Assembly (NCBI GenBank): GCA_018907035.1
Contig: JACCIC010000015.1
Location: 5,417,501 to 5,481,500 of the forward strand
Source: Sycobia sp. Sy_11
Lineage: Eukaryota; Arthropoda; Insecta; Hymenoptera; Epichrysomallidae
Direction: 5' to 3'
Length of the DNA: 64,000 bases
Shown: positions 34,501 through 47,250 of the stretch, piece after piece
How positions within the stretch are numbered: the stretch's first letter is position 1
Layout: each line of letters begins with the position of its first letter
Program-made: the position numbers and the translations under genes
The notes under the pieces: model-generated
What the model saw: only the letters and a program-made list of their open reading frames with translations
Databases searched by the model: none
What the model was told of the DNA's origin: nothing

Positions 34501-37440
34501 TTACCTTTTGTTTTAGAATAAGGCTAGCTCGTGCTACACTATAATGCATAAACTGTATCTCGCTTAAAATTAGTGAAATAGCCGTTGAGATTTTTGTGCA
34601 TATATAAACATCTTCCCTTCGTTACAGTAGTGTAGAAGTGTTGCGTCATCAAAATTGCAACAAAAAAATTCATTACAAATTAAATGCTGTATATTACAAA
34701 GTTGTGCAGAACTTTATTTTAAACAATTGCAGAGAGGACGTGAAGGAATATTAAACGCACAATTTGTGTAACATTATTTGAGAAATCAAGAACTCTGAAG
34801 TCGTTAACCTTAAATTGATCACTTTGACTTATAATTTTCGTCAGAATAATTGTATGATACACGTATTGAAAAAATTTTTGAGAAAACGTGCACTCTTCAA
34901 ATCTCATTATCGGCAGGGCCTAGCATAAAGTATAATAGATAAAAGGCAATAGAGAAGAATAATAAGCATACTAAACTCTGTGTTTACGGGGCATTGTTAA
35001 TTGTTTTGACATCGTTTATACGCTACGTTACTTTGGCTCGTCAGTACGACGGTATAGCAATTAATGTAGATTCTTTCTTTTTCGACACTTTATTGTTTCC
35101 GATCGATAAATATATAATGATTTAGAGAACGAAATAATAATTCGTCCTCTTCTACTCCACAAAATGTATACAATAGTTATTTTTTTCCGACGCTTCGACG
35201 TTACTTTCTGAAGACAGCAAATGAAGCCAATCGGTTTTATAAAAAAAATTATATATAAAACGTAGTAAAAGAATGCAGAATAAGTATAGACATTAGAAAG
35301 TAATCGCTTGAAGTTGCAAAAATATTGTCGGTACTGTGGACTGTTCGCATATCAAGCTTGATCGGATTCAACTTCTAATTAAATGACGACAACAAACATT
35401 TTCAATGTAATTGAAAAAAAAATCAAGTGCTACGGTTAAATCCGAATACCGATTATAATAGTCTCGCGTTTGAAAATGAGTAAAAATATTGATAAGGATA
35501 TATCGAAGCGGGATCCAAATATTAATTACCAAACATATGACAAATACGGACGAAGTAAGATATATATTCGAGAATTGTGAGACTGAAAAACGTCTTCGCA
35601 AACAAAAATATATCATCAGAAAAATTAATAAAAAATTGCTTCAAAAATACATAATTAAAATTTTTCTTAACAATTTGATCGCAACGAATGATTGTATTAA
35701 ATTTTCATTTATCTTCCTTTATTATAATAATATACAATGAATTATAATATTTTCATGTATAAAAAAAGAACATATTTATAAAGTATTACTTAAAATTATA
35801 GTATTACCTTAGTTTAATTCAACAGCTAAATATTAACTCACGTAAGGGCTGAGTCATAAACATTATTAAAGACAATTAAAATACATCATTGTAATACATA
35901 CAGCTATATTTTTCGAATATTTTATTTATATTTTATCATAGATTTCGAAAAATATTTATAAAAGATTTTAGAACATTTAAGGAAGGTTTTGATGAAATAT
36001 TCTTATTTACTTTTGACACACTTGAAAAAGATTATATATTTTAATATATATCTTTTTTAAATATAAATATATTATCATTAAATAATATAATATACAATCT
36101 GCTCATCCATAGGTGGTAAGAATATGTTCATTACTATAGTAATTTGACCATTCTATAGTACAGAAAGTTTCAATTTCTAATAGTTTAAAGATGTTCATTC
36201 GTTCGCTCATAATTTCGTAAAGACGATGGTTATGATAGTTATGAAAGTTATTAACTCGCTTTATTTTTAGAAATATGAATTGGAGTATCTTTTATCAAAA
36301 TATTGTAAAATATTGTAAATTTTTTTTTGTAACATTTTGATGTTTGAGAATATTCATGAAATACTAAATTTAAAAACATTATTCGAAATAAATATATCTG
36401 AAATTATTTGATGAATACTTTATAAAGATTTCTCCGAAATATGATGAAAAATTTTTTCTCATGCGACGATTTTATATTCTTGTAATGATTTGGGAGATAT
36501 TTGGTTAGTACATAAAATGTTTTCTGGAAATATTTTAGATATATTTTAGAAATAGTTTTATGCTGTTAGGAATTTCTAATATTCGGTAACTATAATTTTA
36601 ATTCGTAGAGAGAATAATAATAATAATAAAGTAGGCAAAGTTTTACAAACAAATACACGTAATAAAACTACTGTTCTTAGAAATACTTTTATTGGCATCA
36701 ATAAAAATGTTATATTAAGTAATCCACCACTTTTATGAAGAAGTGTGAGTAAAATGTACCTGGTCAAAGTTAAATTGGAAAGTGTACACAGATGGAAAAA
36801 AAATAAAACGTTTTAGCGAATAAATAAAGTAAACAATCAACTATATTAATTAAGTAATCAATCATATCGATCATATTAATTTCTTCTCTTAATTTTACAA
36901 ACGAAATTTTTAAATTTTCGTTCGCGATCACCGATTAGGATCCAACTATATTCGCGTAAGAGATAATTCACAAGAAATGTCATTTCACTTTACTAATGAT
37001 TTTCTTCTTCTTCTTCTTCTTTTTTAAAGGTTATTGGGGAAAACCGGCTGCCGTTTTTGTAAATTGACTTTTTCAATTTGAAAAGATCTTCGGTTATTCT
37101 TTTAGAGAAAATTCTGATTCCTTGCACGATTTATGAGCCCACTGACATAAAGTTAACTTCCCCTTTTATTCGTTAGAAAAAAAAGCGATAAAAGAGCGAA
37201 AATACTCAAACTTACACGGTATAAAACACGGTACACAAGTTGCACGAGCAGTGTACTGACATTCTGCAATGTTTCTTGTACTTTCGGCGCCATTGTTCTG
37301 ACATATGAAAAATATAAATGAAAGACGTTGTTGTTAGTTTATTTGAACAGTTGCAGTTAAATGTAATAATCAAGTTGATATCGTATTATTAATGCAGGCT
37401 AGTAAATCGGCATTACATTTAACGTGAAAGAGCATCTGTT
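34500..37440. other. AT-rich non-coding spacer
   Basis: Nearly 3 kb with only short AT-rich frames (34719-34907, 35368-35616, 35489-35740, 36576-36767), none with a domain. A small TTC run lies at 37003-37022. Confidence 0.6.
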
Positions 37441-37642
37441 TTCACAGATTTTGGTGAACAACGAGTGAAAGGAGCAAGGAAAACTAAAGACACATGGCGG
37501 ATACAACGTTCGCGCAACTTGTATTTTGTATTTTATCATTTTGACTCTTTACGACCGAAGCATGACAGTACCGCAAAGAGTACTCTTCTGAAGAATAATC
37601 AGACAGCGGTGAATCCAACGCTAATCGATCGCTCACCCACCC

Positions 37643-37660
37643 CTCTCTCTCTCTCTCTCT
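37643..37660. repeat. (CT)n microsatellite
   Basis: Nine CT units; inverted partner of the GA tract at 37867-37910. Confidence 0.9.
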
Positions 37661-37866
37661 AGCGCACCACGCGCTATATATACACTGCCGCGAGAGGGAA
37701 AATTTAATGCTTCACGCGCTCGGCTTCGAAACAGAGAGGGCGGATCTTCATCCCCCTGTCTACCCCCCTGCACGCCGCCCGTCTCGCTCGCGTCTCCGGA
37801 CGAGCGCGGCGAGAATTATATATGAGGGCTTTGGGCGCGCGGGGCCACCGGAACAGAGAGAACGAG

Positions 37867-37910
37867 GGAGAGAGCGAGAGAGAGAGAGCGAGAGAGAGAG
37901 AGAGAGAGAG
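37867..37910. repeat. (GA)n microsatellite
   Basis: About 20 GA units with two GC interruptions, followed by a G-run. Confidence 0.9.
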
Positions 37911-38419
37911 GGGGGGCGAACTGCTCATGAACATTAGGGGTCATTACAATGGCCATAAATTGCAGTAGGGCGCCCGGCAGCGTCTCTTCTGCCGTTGCCC
38001 CCGCGGCTGCCGCCGCCGCCGCCGCCGCTCTCCGCGCGATATTCGCGCCATCAATTCAGCCGAGGCTCGCGAACGGATTTTTCTCTCCGCCCTCCGACGG
38101 TGCGGTATCGAGGCCGGAGGATTCGGTGGAGATGAGACGAGACTTCCGGCGGATTTCAGATTAATTGATATATGCGCCGGGTGTCGAGAGGGGGCGGGGG
38201 TTGGGGGGGGGCGAGGGCGCTGAAATTGCAGGGATTCGCGCGTAGCCGGCAGAGGCGTCGCTCGGTGTCGCGACGGTGATCGAGGCTTTTTTTATCCCCC
38301 ACCCTCCCCTCTCCGCCCAGGCCCCCTCCGCGTTCGTTAATTCGACGCTTCTTTCTACTGCACAATAGCGGGGATTATCGAGGACCGACGTCATTTAAAT
38401 ATTACTGTATCTTTCGTAA

Positions 38420-38630
38420 CGCCTATTGTACCTCGGTGGAATTTCATAATAATTCATTTTGCACATTTATGGAACTTTCACTTATATGGTATAATTTTTT
38501 GCTCCTGTCGCCCGGCCAGGTGGTTACACAAAAGTTACCTATATTAATATTTATACTCGAACATCGACGAGTCTATCGACAATATCGAATTAATTTTTTT
38601 CTGATTTTGTCGTAACAAAAATGATTTCAT

Positions 38631-38693
<63 letters not shown>

Positions 38694-41600
38694 AAGTAAA
38701 AAGTTACCGAAACATGATAATGATGGTATATTAAAAATTTAATTCCATTCGTATCATTAGTATAAGCATTGGACATCCCGAACAGCTACGTAAAGCCTTA
38801 AATTTAATCTTTATCGGAAAATTTCAGCGAAACTGTACAATTTTCCGAAATGTGTCCGAAAGGCCAATTTAGATGCTAAGTATTATACGAAATATTATTC
38901 ATGGTGAAATGATAGTTAAGAAAAAAATACTGAAGTACGGCGAGCGTCAATCAACAAGTAAAAAGCCAATGCTATAATTTCCAACAATTACATTTATTTT
39001 TTATAAACAAATTCTATTCGAGGCAATTAAGTCAATAATTTCGTATTATACGAGGATTCTCATATACAGTTGACATTCAACGTGGACAATTGTTTAGTCT
39101 TGTTATTTTACTTTTTTGCCGGCAATGCAATTTAGACTGCAAAACCGCTAATTTAAATTTTTAATAGAATTCTATAGTCGTTATTACACGTTAACAAATA
39201 AGTTCCACACCATATTATTGTTATGAATACTGGATATATACACTGTTAGTGGAGGTGGTCCGGCGGCTGAATGGTCATTTGCATCTATCGAGGGACCAAT
39301 TGTTTCTTATCGATAGAGTCAAACGTTTATCATTATTTTTCTCATTACTCGACGCATTTGCGTTACGTTAGTTTTCGTAAGTCAACGCTATTGCGTGATA
39401 TTCTTGTATAACGCACGCTATAATTAGTACGGTGTAATAAAATAAAACGCGAAATGCGTAAAATTGCTAATTTAGCACACGGAATGACGACAAAATTACG
39501 CAGGATGTTTATCTAGCACATATGAGAGTTGATTTCACACATACTAGTTGATTTCCTCGATTCTCACCGAAAAGACGAGTAATTTTTTCTGAATCATTAT
39601 CCCATGTATCCTACATACACGGAACTCTATATACATGCTTGCTATTATCATATTTAATATGTAATCCTATACATTGGTGGATGGTGTAAGAGAACGAAAA
39701 GGGCCATCCTTAGCCTCTTATTAATTCCCTCGTAACTGAATATTCATTATTCCAGTGGCTATGGAGGTCCATAAAATTGTGCGCCCTTCATTTTACTAAG
39801 GAAAATTAAAAAAAAAAAAATTAATTAGAGAAGCATTTTTTATTATTGTGTGTAATAATTCGTCACGTTCTATGCAGTTTCGGCTCTAACGCTGTTGATG
39901 TCCGTGGCAAAAAATCTCAGTGGTACCCATCTATGAGGGTTGGCCCTATATCACGCATTCGGAATGAAACGATAATTTTTTTTTTTTTATAAACCCTTTC
40001 TGTCACATCTATCTATTTCATTGCTTTAGGTAGAATAAAAATATTTTCATAATATAAAGTGATTTATCACATTTTGTTTTATAGAAGTTTTTCCATGTTA
40101 AAATGTGACTATATAGCAGTATCAGTCGCTAGTAAAATTAGTAGTTTAAGTTTAGGTTATTGATCGATTTAAAATTATTAAATTATTAGCTCTTAAAGCT
40201 GTGGATAAAATAACTTTATCAACCTATTAGCCATTAATTTTATTAATTCATTTTGTACATTTTTTGCGTAGTTATGATCAGAAATAAATTTATCTCTAGA
40301 GATAAAATCTACCGGCTATTCTAGTCTGGGATTAATCTTTTCTAGGAATTATGTGGCACTAAAAATTTACACTTATTACTGGTATAAAGTTTTTCTGAGC
40401 TCTCTGTCAACGTCAAATTCATAGAGCTAAATATATTGGCATCTGAGAATATGTTAAGTTACAAAATAAATGTTCCTGCTTTCATATTTATTTACATCTT
40501 TAATTTTTGAGAACATTTTATATGATAAATGCTATCACGGCTACTCATTAGTTGACATATAAGATAAGTGTTTCAAATTTTTTTTGCTTACTTTTGCAAC
40601 AAAAATAAACTGAGTTTTTACAATTATACTAAATAATCCACTGATGTCGAATAACTTCGATGTTTGACATTTTTTTTATAATAGGAAATGAAAATTTTCA
40701 GAATGGGAAAAATGTATGTTTTTCTTTGTCTTTGGGAAAATGATCCTTCATTCGTTCTATCATTAGATATATTATAAATATTATTTTCTTTACTTGTATA
40801 TTTATCATAATTTTCAAAGTATTCTGATTAGATTAGAACCTGTATTTCCATTTTAAGTACATTTATCTATAGACAATTTTTGTACTTTCTTCTAATTTTT
40901 ACTTATTAAAATTTTGCTGGACATTTAAATAGAATATTTTAATTTAATAAAGAATATCAAAAGTTATGTAAAATAATCTCAATCTCAATAAATAAATATC
41001 TAAACAACTAATAAGAAATAAAAATTAAAATATATAGAAATAAACTACAAATGTACAAAATGTATTCTATGAAACAGTATGATATAAATAAATTTATTTA
41101 AATTTATTATTTAAAAATTATGATACAACACAACTAATTGAAAACACGAAATGAGATGAGAATTATAAATGAATTAGAAGAAACTCTGATTTCGGAATCG
41201 CATGACCCTATTTAAGGTTATGAAACTGCTATGATGATTGCGGGAGACAAAAACGGAATGCCACCTGCATATCATACGAAACAGTAATCTCAAAGCGTGA
41301 AATGTAGGTAGTACGGAGGCGTTATTGTAATTTATAATTTATAAAAATAATACAATATTCTATTTTGAATACTGTTATTAAATAAGTCATATTAAAGTCT
41401 AACAAGTATGAGTTTATTTTACAACATTTTTAGCTGAATTTTGGGTGTAAGCTGGAAATTTTGAATCTATACGTTAATCATGTCAACGTTAATCACATCA
41501 ATTAATTAAATCATAAAAAATCCATAAGTATCACAGTTTTTTAAAATGATCTCGGATTCTGTAAGAAATTGAATGGTACCTTGTCAAGCAGGTTGACAAA

Positions 41601-42650
41601 TGGATTTTTGTCGATGACAGTATGCTTAGCGCAGATACCTATTTTGGACCTTTTTCAAATCAGTACCTTGTGATATAAAAGCGCAAGATCGCTGTTGAAT
41701 ATCTGCTTATAGTTCAGAAAAATTTATCTACGATACTATAAATAATTTCAAATGTATTTATAAAACGTAATTTTTTCACTCTTACATTAACAATATGAAA
41801 AATCTGACGTGATTATTCAATTTTGAGATCTGTTTCCTGCTTATTCCACTACAATACTTGGAAAAAGTATGTATAAATTATAAAATTTTTTTGCTATAAT
41901 CCGCCAAAATTTTGATTTTTTATTTGTTTACATTTTAGAAAATTGTAAACTTCTTGTAAATAAAACTTTTATAATATGATGCAAGTTAGGAAGCTAAAAA
42001 GGTTCTTCTTTGGGTTCTACATAATATATAATAAGAAAATGATAATGATTATGATTTTTTTATTTTTATTATTTTCTAAATCAAATTGTGCTTATATGCA
42101 AATACGAGGCAAGTTTTAGCTCGCCTATTCAATATGAAAATAAAGACAAACTAGCCGCAAGCGCCTAGGTCAAATTTACATACCTTCAGTATTGAAAATC
42201 GAAAAAAAAGTACTATATCAGCTTCTCATTCGTTACATGATAAAAGTGTTTTTGCAGTACGAATATAATCAGCGAATGCAATCTAGTCAGGACATAAAGT
42301 AGTCCACTTCTGTCGTACTTTTGATTATTCTTTAAATTTCTAATTATTCTTATTTTTTTTAATTATTATTATTATACACATTGGCTAAAAAGGAGGCCTC
42401 TTAAGTTTGAAACCTGTCATAATTGTAAGAAAATAGCTTTACAAAAAAAAGGAAACATTTCAGTAAAAATCCGAATAGTGCCAATTGAGCTTTGGATTAT
42501 TCTATCGATGTTGACAGACCGAAATTGCAACTAATACTTACCAAACTTAACATTGATATTTAGCTTCTGAAGTAAGCCAATCGAAACTGCATCGAGATTA
42601 TCCCAAATAAAACTGCAAACTGCCTCTCCATTATACTATTATCATTATTA
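38420..42650. other. Longest AT-rich non-coding spacer
   Basis: More than 4 kb without a usable frame. Holds the (TA)n at 38634-38689, an octamer word ATTTGCAT at 39277-39284 near a TATCGATA (DRE-type) word at 39308-39315, a TATAAAAG word at 41674-41681 and a 19-base dyad (TTGTCAA…TTGACAA) at 41581-41599. None of these is tied to a gene. Confidence 0.55.
38634..38689. repeat. (TA)n microsatellite
   Basis: About 28 TA units, the longest TA tract in the window. Confidence 0.95.
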
Positions 42651-42659
42651 TTATATCGC

Positions 42660-42940
42660 CCCCTCTCAATTGACTTCGCACCCCGTGGCCTCCTCGACGC
42701 CTCTGTTTATATACGGCCGGCCGGTATTTCCGGGCATATTAATAATACGGGCCCTGAGCAAACGCTGAACAAACTAGATGCCCGCCAACTTCTTATTGCT
42801 ACATCCCCGCGTTAATCCTTCCCTACCCCCTTGGATTAACGCTGCAGAGGGGCTCGGACTCGGGCGCGGCTTAAATTCCAGGGCTCGCCGGTCGAAGACG
42901 GCGACGCGCCCGAGTCCGGAGCCGGATTAAGGCAAATGCA
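42660..42940. promoter_or_regulatory. Compact GC-rich block with TAATCC sites and hairpin
   Basis: An isolated 280-base CpG-rich block inside an 8-kb AT-rich region. It holds a perfect inverted pair GCGTTAATCC (42809-42818) and GGATTAACGC (42833-42842), a third GGATTA at 42924-42929 and GCAAATGCATTTAC just after. TAATCC is the known K50 homeodomain core (Otx/Bicoid type). Enhancer function is inferred from site clustering and isolation. Confidence 0.45.
42851..42923. ncRNA. 73-nt GC-rich hairpin, structured-RNA candidate
   Basis: The left arm GGCTCGGACTCGGGCGC (42851-42867) pairs with the right arm GCGCCCGAGTCCGGAGCC (42906-42923), all 17 positions with a single-base bulge. The 38-base middle holds a second small stem, CGCCG (42886-42890) with CGGCG (42899-42903). 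The size is that of a pre-miRNA, but the GC-only stem is unusual for one. As DNA it could be a cruciform-prone palindrome within the regulatory block. Unknown which strand would be transcribed. Confidence 0.3.
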
Positions 42941-42949
42941 TTTACACTT

Positions 42950-44385
42950 ATACTCCACTATGAATTTATAAGTGCATATATAGACACTTTTGATCACAGA
43001 AAACATTATATACTTAAGGCATTATTTAAGAATAAAGAAGTTTTTTCACGTATCTGTAAATTCTTTTTCATCGGCTCCCATTTCGTTCGAGTGTTTCAGA
43101 ATTATTTTGCGATCTAATCTGATCCATAAGAGAATTTCTTCAGATTACTCCAACAAATGTACGATTTATATTTCATTATACAAATTTATTTATAATGTAT
43201 TAAAATTATATTATCTTTGATAATTATATTATAACATAGGTTAGTAAATGATCTGTATTAGTGGCTTAGATTTTATCAAGTCTTAATTATAATTAAGATA
43301 GCTAATTAAATCTTCAGATTTTATTTGTAATTACACTCACAAAATTGTCCATAATTTAAATTTATTTTTACTTATTATTAGTTCACGCGGCTGGTTGTCA
43401 TTTTAGAATGTTTCACAGTTCATCATAACGTAAGCTTATTTAGAAAATTAATTAACTGAACTAATTTAAGTTTTACTTTAGAAGCTCGAAATTGATGTAC
43501 AGAAGATTCAGTAAGAAGTTATAATAGAATTAATTGAGAGATATTTTAGTAAATTATTTATATTTCATGAGTTGCTGTATTATGAGCTGTGCTCAACTAC
43601 GCTTGGCCCAGTTCAGATATGTACAATAAATAAAACACAATAAATAAAATACACATGAATTCTTTTTGACAATTTCGGAAATATGTAAGAAGTTTTATTT
43701 TATATTGAGCTTTCTATTTAGAATAAGCAAAATAATCATTTTCCAAATTTTTTCCAAAAAGGGACTTTTAATGAGAAAATTATTTAATTATTTTATTAAA
43801 TTTATTGACAAAAGAAGATACAGACGCTCCTTAGAAAGCCAGCGTATTAATAAATTTTTTTCTTCAGGCTTATCCCAACTCACGAGAGTACGGTTCCATG
43901 AAATTTAGCCATAATATAAACCAATCAGAAATGTTTAGGAACTTTCCCTCACATCCTTACGGCACGGAATGAAATTTCATAAGCATTGTCTGAAAATTGT
44001 TATTTTTATATTGTTAACAGCTGGCCATTCAATAAGGAAATGCGTGTACAAAAAGGTCAAACTTTCGGGGTATCTTAAGAAAGTAAAAGAGTAATTTCTA
44101 TTGAATATACAAACGGCCGATTGTCGATCGTAGACGTATGTAGTCGGCCATAAAACGCTTTCTGACGCTTCTGACGGATCGCTAGAGCTATGTTTTTATT
44201 TTGGAGCATTATTTTGTTAACTGTAGTAAAGTTTTACTTACTATACACTTACTACATATCAATCCCTGATTAGAAATATATAGTTTCATAAATGTATACT
44301 TAAATTTATCCAATAAAAATGCTTAAGTCTATCGCACTAGGACGTATAGTTTTGCATTATCTCAAATAACAGGCTTTTATTTAAT
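42950..44385. other. AT-rich non-coding spacer
   Basis: Short frames at 42990-43220 and 43666-43908 carry no domain. A small stem (GGCCGA…TCGGCC) lies near 44113-44150. Confidence 0.55.
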
Positions 44386-44390
44386 AGTAC

Positions 44391-44931
44391 AAATTAAAAA
44401 TTGTACTTATATATAGACTATTGTGAATTAAATTAATAAATATTTTTATCGGTTTTACTGTCTTTAGACAATAATATATGATACTAATATAATGGCAGTC
44501 CGACTGTCCTTGTTTACAATCATCCTAGAAGAATCTGAAATAGAAATTACTAATAAAAGTGAAATAAAATAAAATTAAAAATAATAAAAATCAGAAAATA
44601 AAAAAATAAGAAAAGAAAAAAAGATAAAAGTAAATAATTTATATTCTGTTACTACAGGACAATTTGACTGTCCCCACCACCTTAACTTTGAATGTACCTT
44701 AATTGTCCGACATTTGGAACCACTCGTTTATTGGATTATTTTATTTGATTATTTTATTTTATTCATTTTATTATTTTTAATTTTTAATTTAATTTAATTT
44801 AATTTTAGTAGTAATTTCTATTTCAGAGTCTTCGGGGTTGATCATAAACAAGGACAGTCTGACTGCCATTATTTAAGTTAATATATCATATTACAAAGAT
44901 TGTAAGACCAATAAAAATATTTAATCATTTA
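44391..44931. mobile_element. MITE-like element, copy 5 (with internal insertion)
   Basis: Both arms are present. Left arm 44391-44560: AATTGTACTTAT, GGTTTTACTGTCTTTAGAC, GGCAGTCCGACTGTCCTTG, AAGAATCTGAAATAG. Right arm 44800-44931: AGTAGTAATTTCTATTTCAG, CTTCGGGGTTGAT, AAGGACAGTCTGACTGCC, AAGATTGTAAGACC. The interior is about 200 bases longer than in copy 3 and contains GGACAATTTGACTGTCC at about 44658, which looks like a further degenerate piece of arm. Same subtype as copies 1 and 3. Confidence 0.75.
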
Positions 44932-44939
44932 CTATTATA

Positions 44940-45360
44940 TGATAATTTATTTGCGGAGAGCATGACACATAAATTAATGTCACTGTTTTTACTGATTTAA
45001 AATTCGATATATATAAACGGGATTTTAAGAATATTGTATAAAAAAGTTACTTATTTATTTAAAGAATACATTACAACCTATCGTAGAGCGAGGTTATACA
45101 TTATAAATATAAAATTAAACGTCATAAAATAATGAAAAAAAAACGAATTATAATTAAAAGGCGATGCATTAAACTTCGAAATGAATTTTTTATTTTATTA
45201 TGATTTGTCCATACAAATTCCTTCCATCGGCCGAAGGCAGAGACCATGAATTTTTTAAATCCAACCTCGTTCCTCGACTCCGGGAATAACCAAAAGTTGT
45301 CCGTCGAATGCACGCATATCATTATTTATCAGATTCGTAAAAAGATCCCTGTAAGATATT
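44940..45360. other. AT-rich non-coding spacer
   Basis: Nothing noted beyond AT-rich sequence turning mixed after 45180. Confidence 0.5.
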
Positions 45361-46260
45361 CGCGATTCTATACATTCCCGGCTAAAATTCAGTCGGTAAA
45401 GGTGATGTGATCGTGGATCGAGGGCGAGGGGTGGGGGAGGGGGGGCGGAGAGTCAGTGGAGATGCACTTTAAACGGAAACTAATGTCAGGGCAGCGCCGA
45501 AAAGTTACCGAGGCAGGAGGAAATTCTTCCGCGTGAAAGTATTCGCAGCGCCATCGCAACGGCCGCTGGATGCCTGTCGAATTTCGCCGAACGAGCGTAT
45601 TCCGGGCGTGTATTTTTTCTTTCCTTCTTTTTTACACAAATCGTACAAAAAAAGTTCGTTTTGACGTTGTTCATTCGACCAATGTGCTCAATAAAAATGG
45701 CAAACAGCTTTTGATAAATTATAGCCTAGTTGGTTATAATATAATTATCATTGATAAGATAATCCGATTTCCGACAGGATCTTTTGAACCGATTGTAATG
45801 TTCTATTGGCCCGACCGATGTCGGGCATTTCACTCATTAAGTATCGTATGTAAAGAATTGCATGGTTTAAAAGACGACAATTTTATTTTTTTTAATTAAA
45901 CATAAGAATATACCGAATGGAAGTGCAATGAATTAGTAACATTACCACCCGCTGAAAGGCCTTACCTTATTTTGTTCAAAAAAAAAAAAATCCCCGTGAA
46001 TTATGCCCGGTGGAACAGTTAAGAAAATTTTAATTAAAAGCTGCAAAAGTTTTTTCGAGCGAAATAATATATTTCGTTTCCGGGTCAAATTAAAAACGGA
46101 GCCAAATTAATTTTTATCGAAACGGAACGTAACGGAAATAGATTTCATAGAATCCAATATTGAAAAGAAGGTTAAATAGCCCCTTCTCCCGGCCTTCTGC
46201 GATTTAATGCTTTTGATTTTTCGATTGATCCGGTAGCCGGCGAAAGAATAATATTTCTTG
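45360..46260. other. Moderately CpG-rich island 13
   Basis: G-run at 45427-45446, CpG-dense to about 45610, then mixed. Frames at 45570-45899 (109 codons) and 45486-45674 (minus) show no domain. Probably conserved non-coding DNA. Confidence 0.4.
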
Positions 46261-46801
46261 ATTTTCATTCAAAGTATCCTTTTCCCACATACACTTTCAT
46301 ACGTTCTTTCATGCGCAATACATAGAGATAATAGTAGTTCTATTTTATTAGATACTGATTTTTTTTGTTCTCTCTCTCTCTCTCATTATATTATATTCTT
46401 TTGGTTTTTCATTATTTTCCCAGGAAATTAATGCAGTTTTCAATTTTCATCGTAGAATATAATTCAAAAGAAAAGCAATATTTAATTAACTTTATTTTTA
46501 ATCGAGGACAATTGTTTATTATTTGTTCCTACGTCTGGGGCGTTGTTACGTGATAAGTGACGTGCGTGTTGGCGAAGTTTTAAATAGTTAGTTTCGTACA
46601 CAAAGTGTATCGTAAAGCCTCCGTATGCTGCGACAATAAAATCGACTTTACGAGCACCAATATAATATTTGAATACATCGCTACAAATATTGAAGTCACG
46701 TGTTCATCCTTCGTGGGCCGGTAAAAATTAAACTGACTAATAAGAACGAAATATCGAGATGACATATTCCATAAATAATTTTCAGCCGTGCATGTAAATG
46801 G

Positions 46802-46843
<42 letters not shown>

Positions 46844-47250
46844 TTTTTACGCGTTAAAGGATTTCCTAAGAATCAAAATTTCCTCTATAGTCAACAATTG
46901 AATCATGTATTTAAATAATTATAATAATGACGAGCATGTATAAAGTATAAAACTAGCGATTATTGTCGTTGCACTTTTTGTAATTCTAGAGCTAAATTGC
47001 AAAATTACGAACGTCGTCGAAAAAAATTAGTTTCAACCTTAAAGTAGTATTGAATATTTAAATACGTTATTAGTAATTAATAATCAACAATTAATGGTAA
47101 AATAATTATTTTTTTGTTAAATCACTGCTACAATTTTTACATATAAATGATTTCAAATTAATTTAGATTAAATAAATTAAATCGATAATACGTGGCTAAT
47201 TCACGAGTATACAAGTATGTTTATTTTGTTTTTTTTTTAACGTATCGTCT
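46260..47250. other. AT-rich non-coding spacer
   Basis: Holds a short CT tract at 46370-46384 and the (AT)n at 46804-46840. No gene seen. Confidence 0.55.
46804..46840. repeat. (AT)n microsatellite
   Basis: About 18 AT units. Confidence 0.95.

Larger units (their letters stand above)
37440..38420. other. CpG-rich island 12 with inverted CT/GA tracts and TATA
   Basis: (CT)n at 37643-37660 and (GA)n at 37867-37910 form an inverted pair 200 bases apart. Between them lie a TATA-like run (TATATATA, 37675-37682) and CpG-dense sequence. Downstream, CCATAAATT at about 37952 is a Hox-type word, and a GCC repeat at about 38006-38029 encodes poly-Ala in the frame 37949-38164 (71 codons), which otherwise has no domain. 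G-runs follow at 38190-38215. Candidate promoter or enhancer. Confidence 0.5.

Noticed and set aside
37949..38164. Poly-Ala frame possibly from a transcription factor
   Set aside because: The Ala run is a GCC microsatellite. The remaining residues match no domain, and the region has Hox-site-like words better read as regulatory.
39120..39175. TTTAGACTGCAAAACCGCTAA as a sixth MITE copy
   Set aside because: Only a short stretch resembles the arm end; the GACAGTC core and the interior are missing.
41674..41720. TATAAAAG with TTCAGA about 39 bases downstream as a core promoter
   Set aside because: Spacing is too long for a TATA-initiator pair, the site sits in plain AT-rich DNA, and no gene follows.
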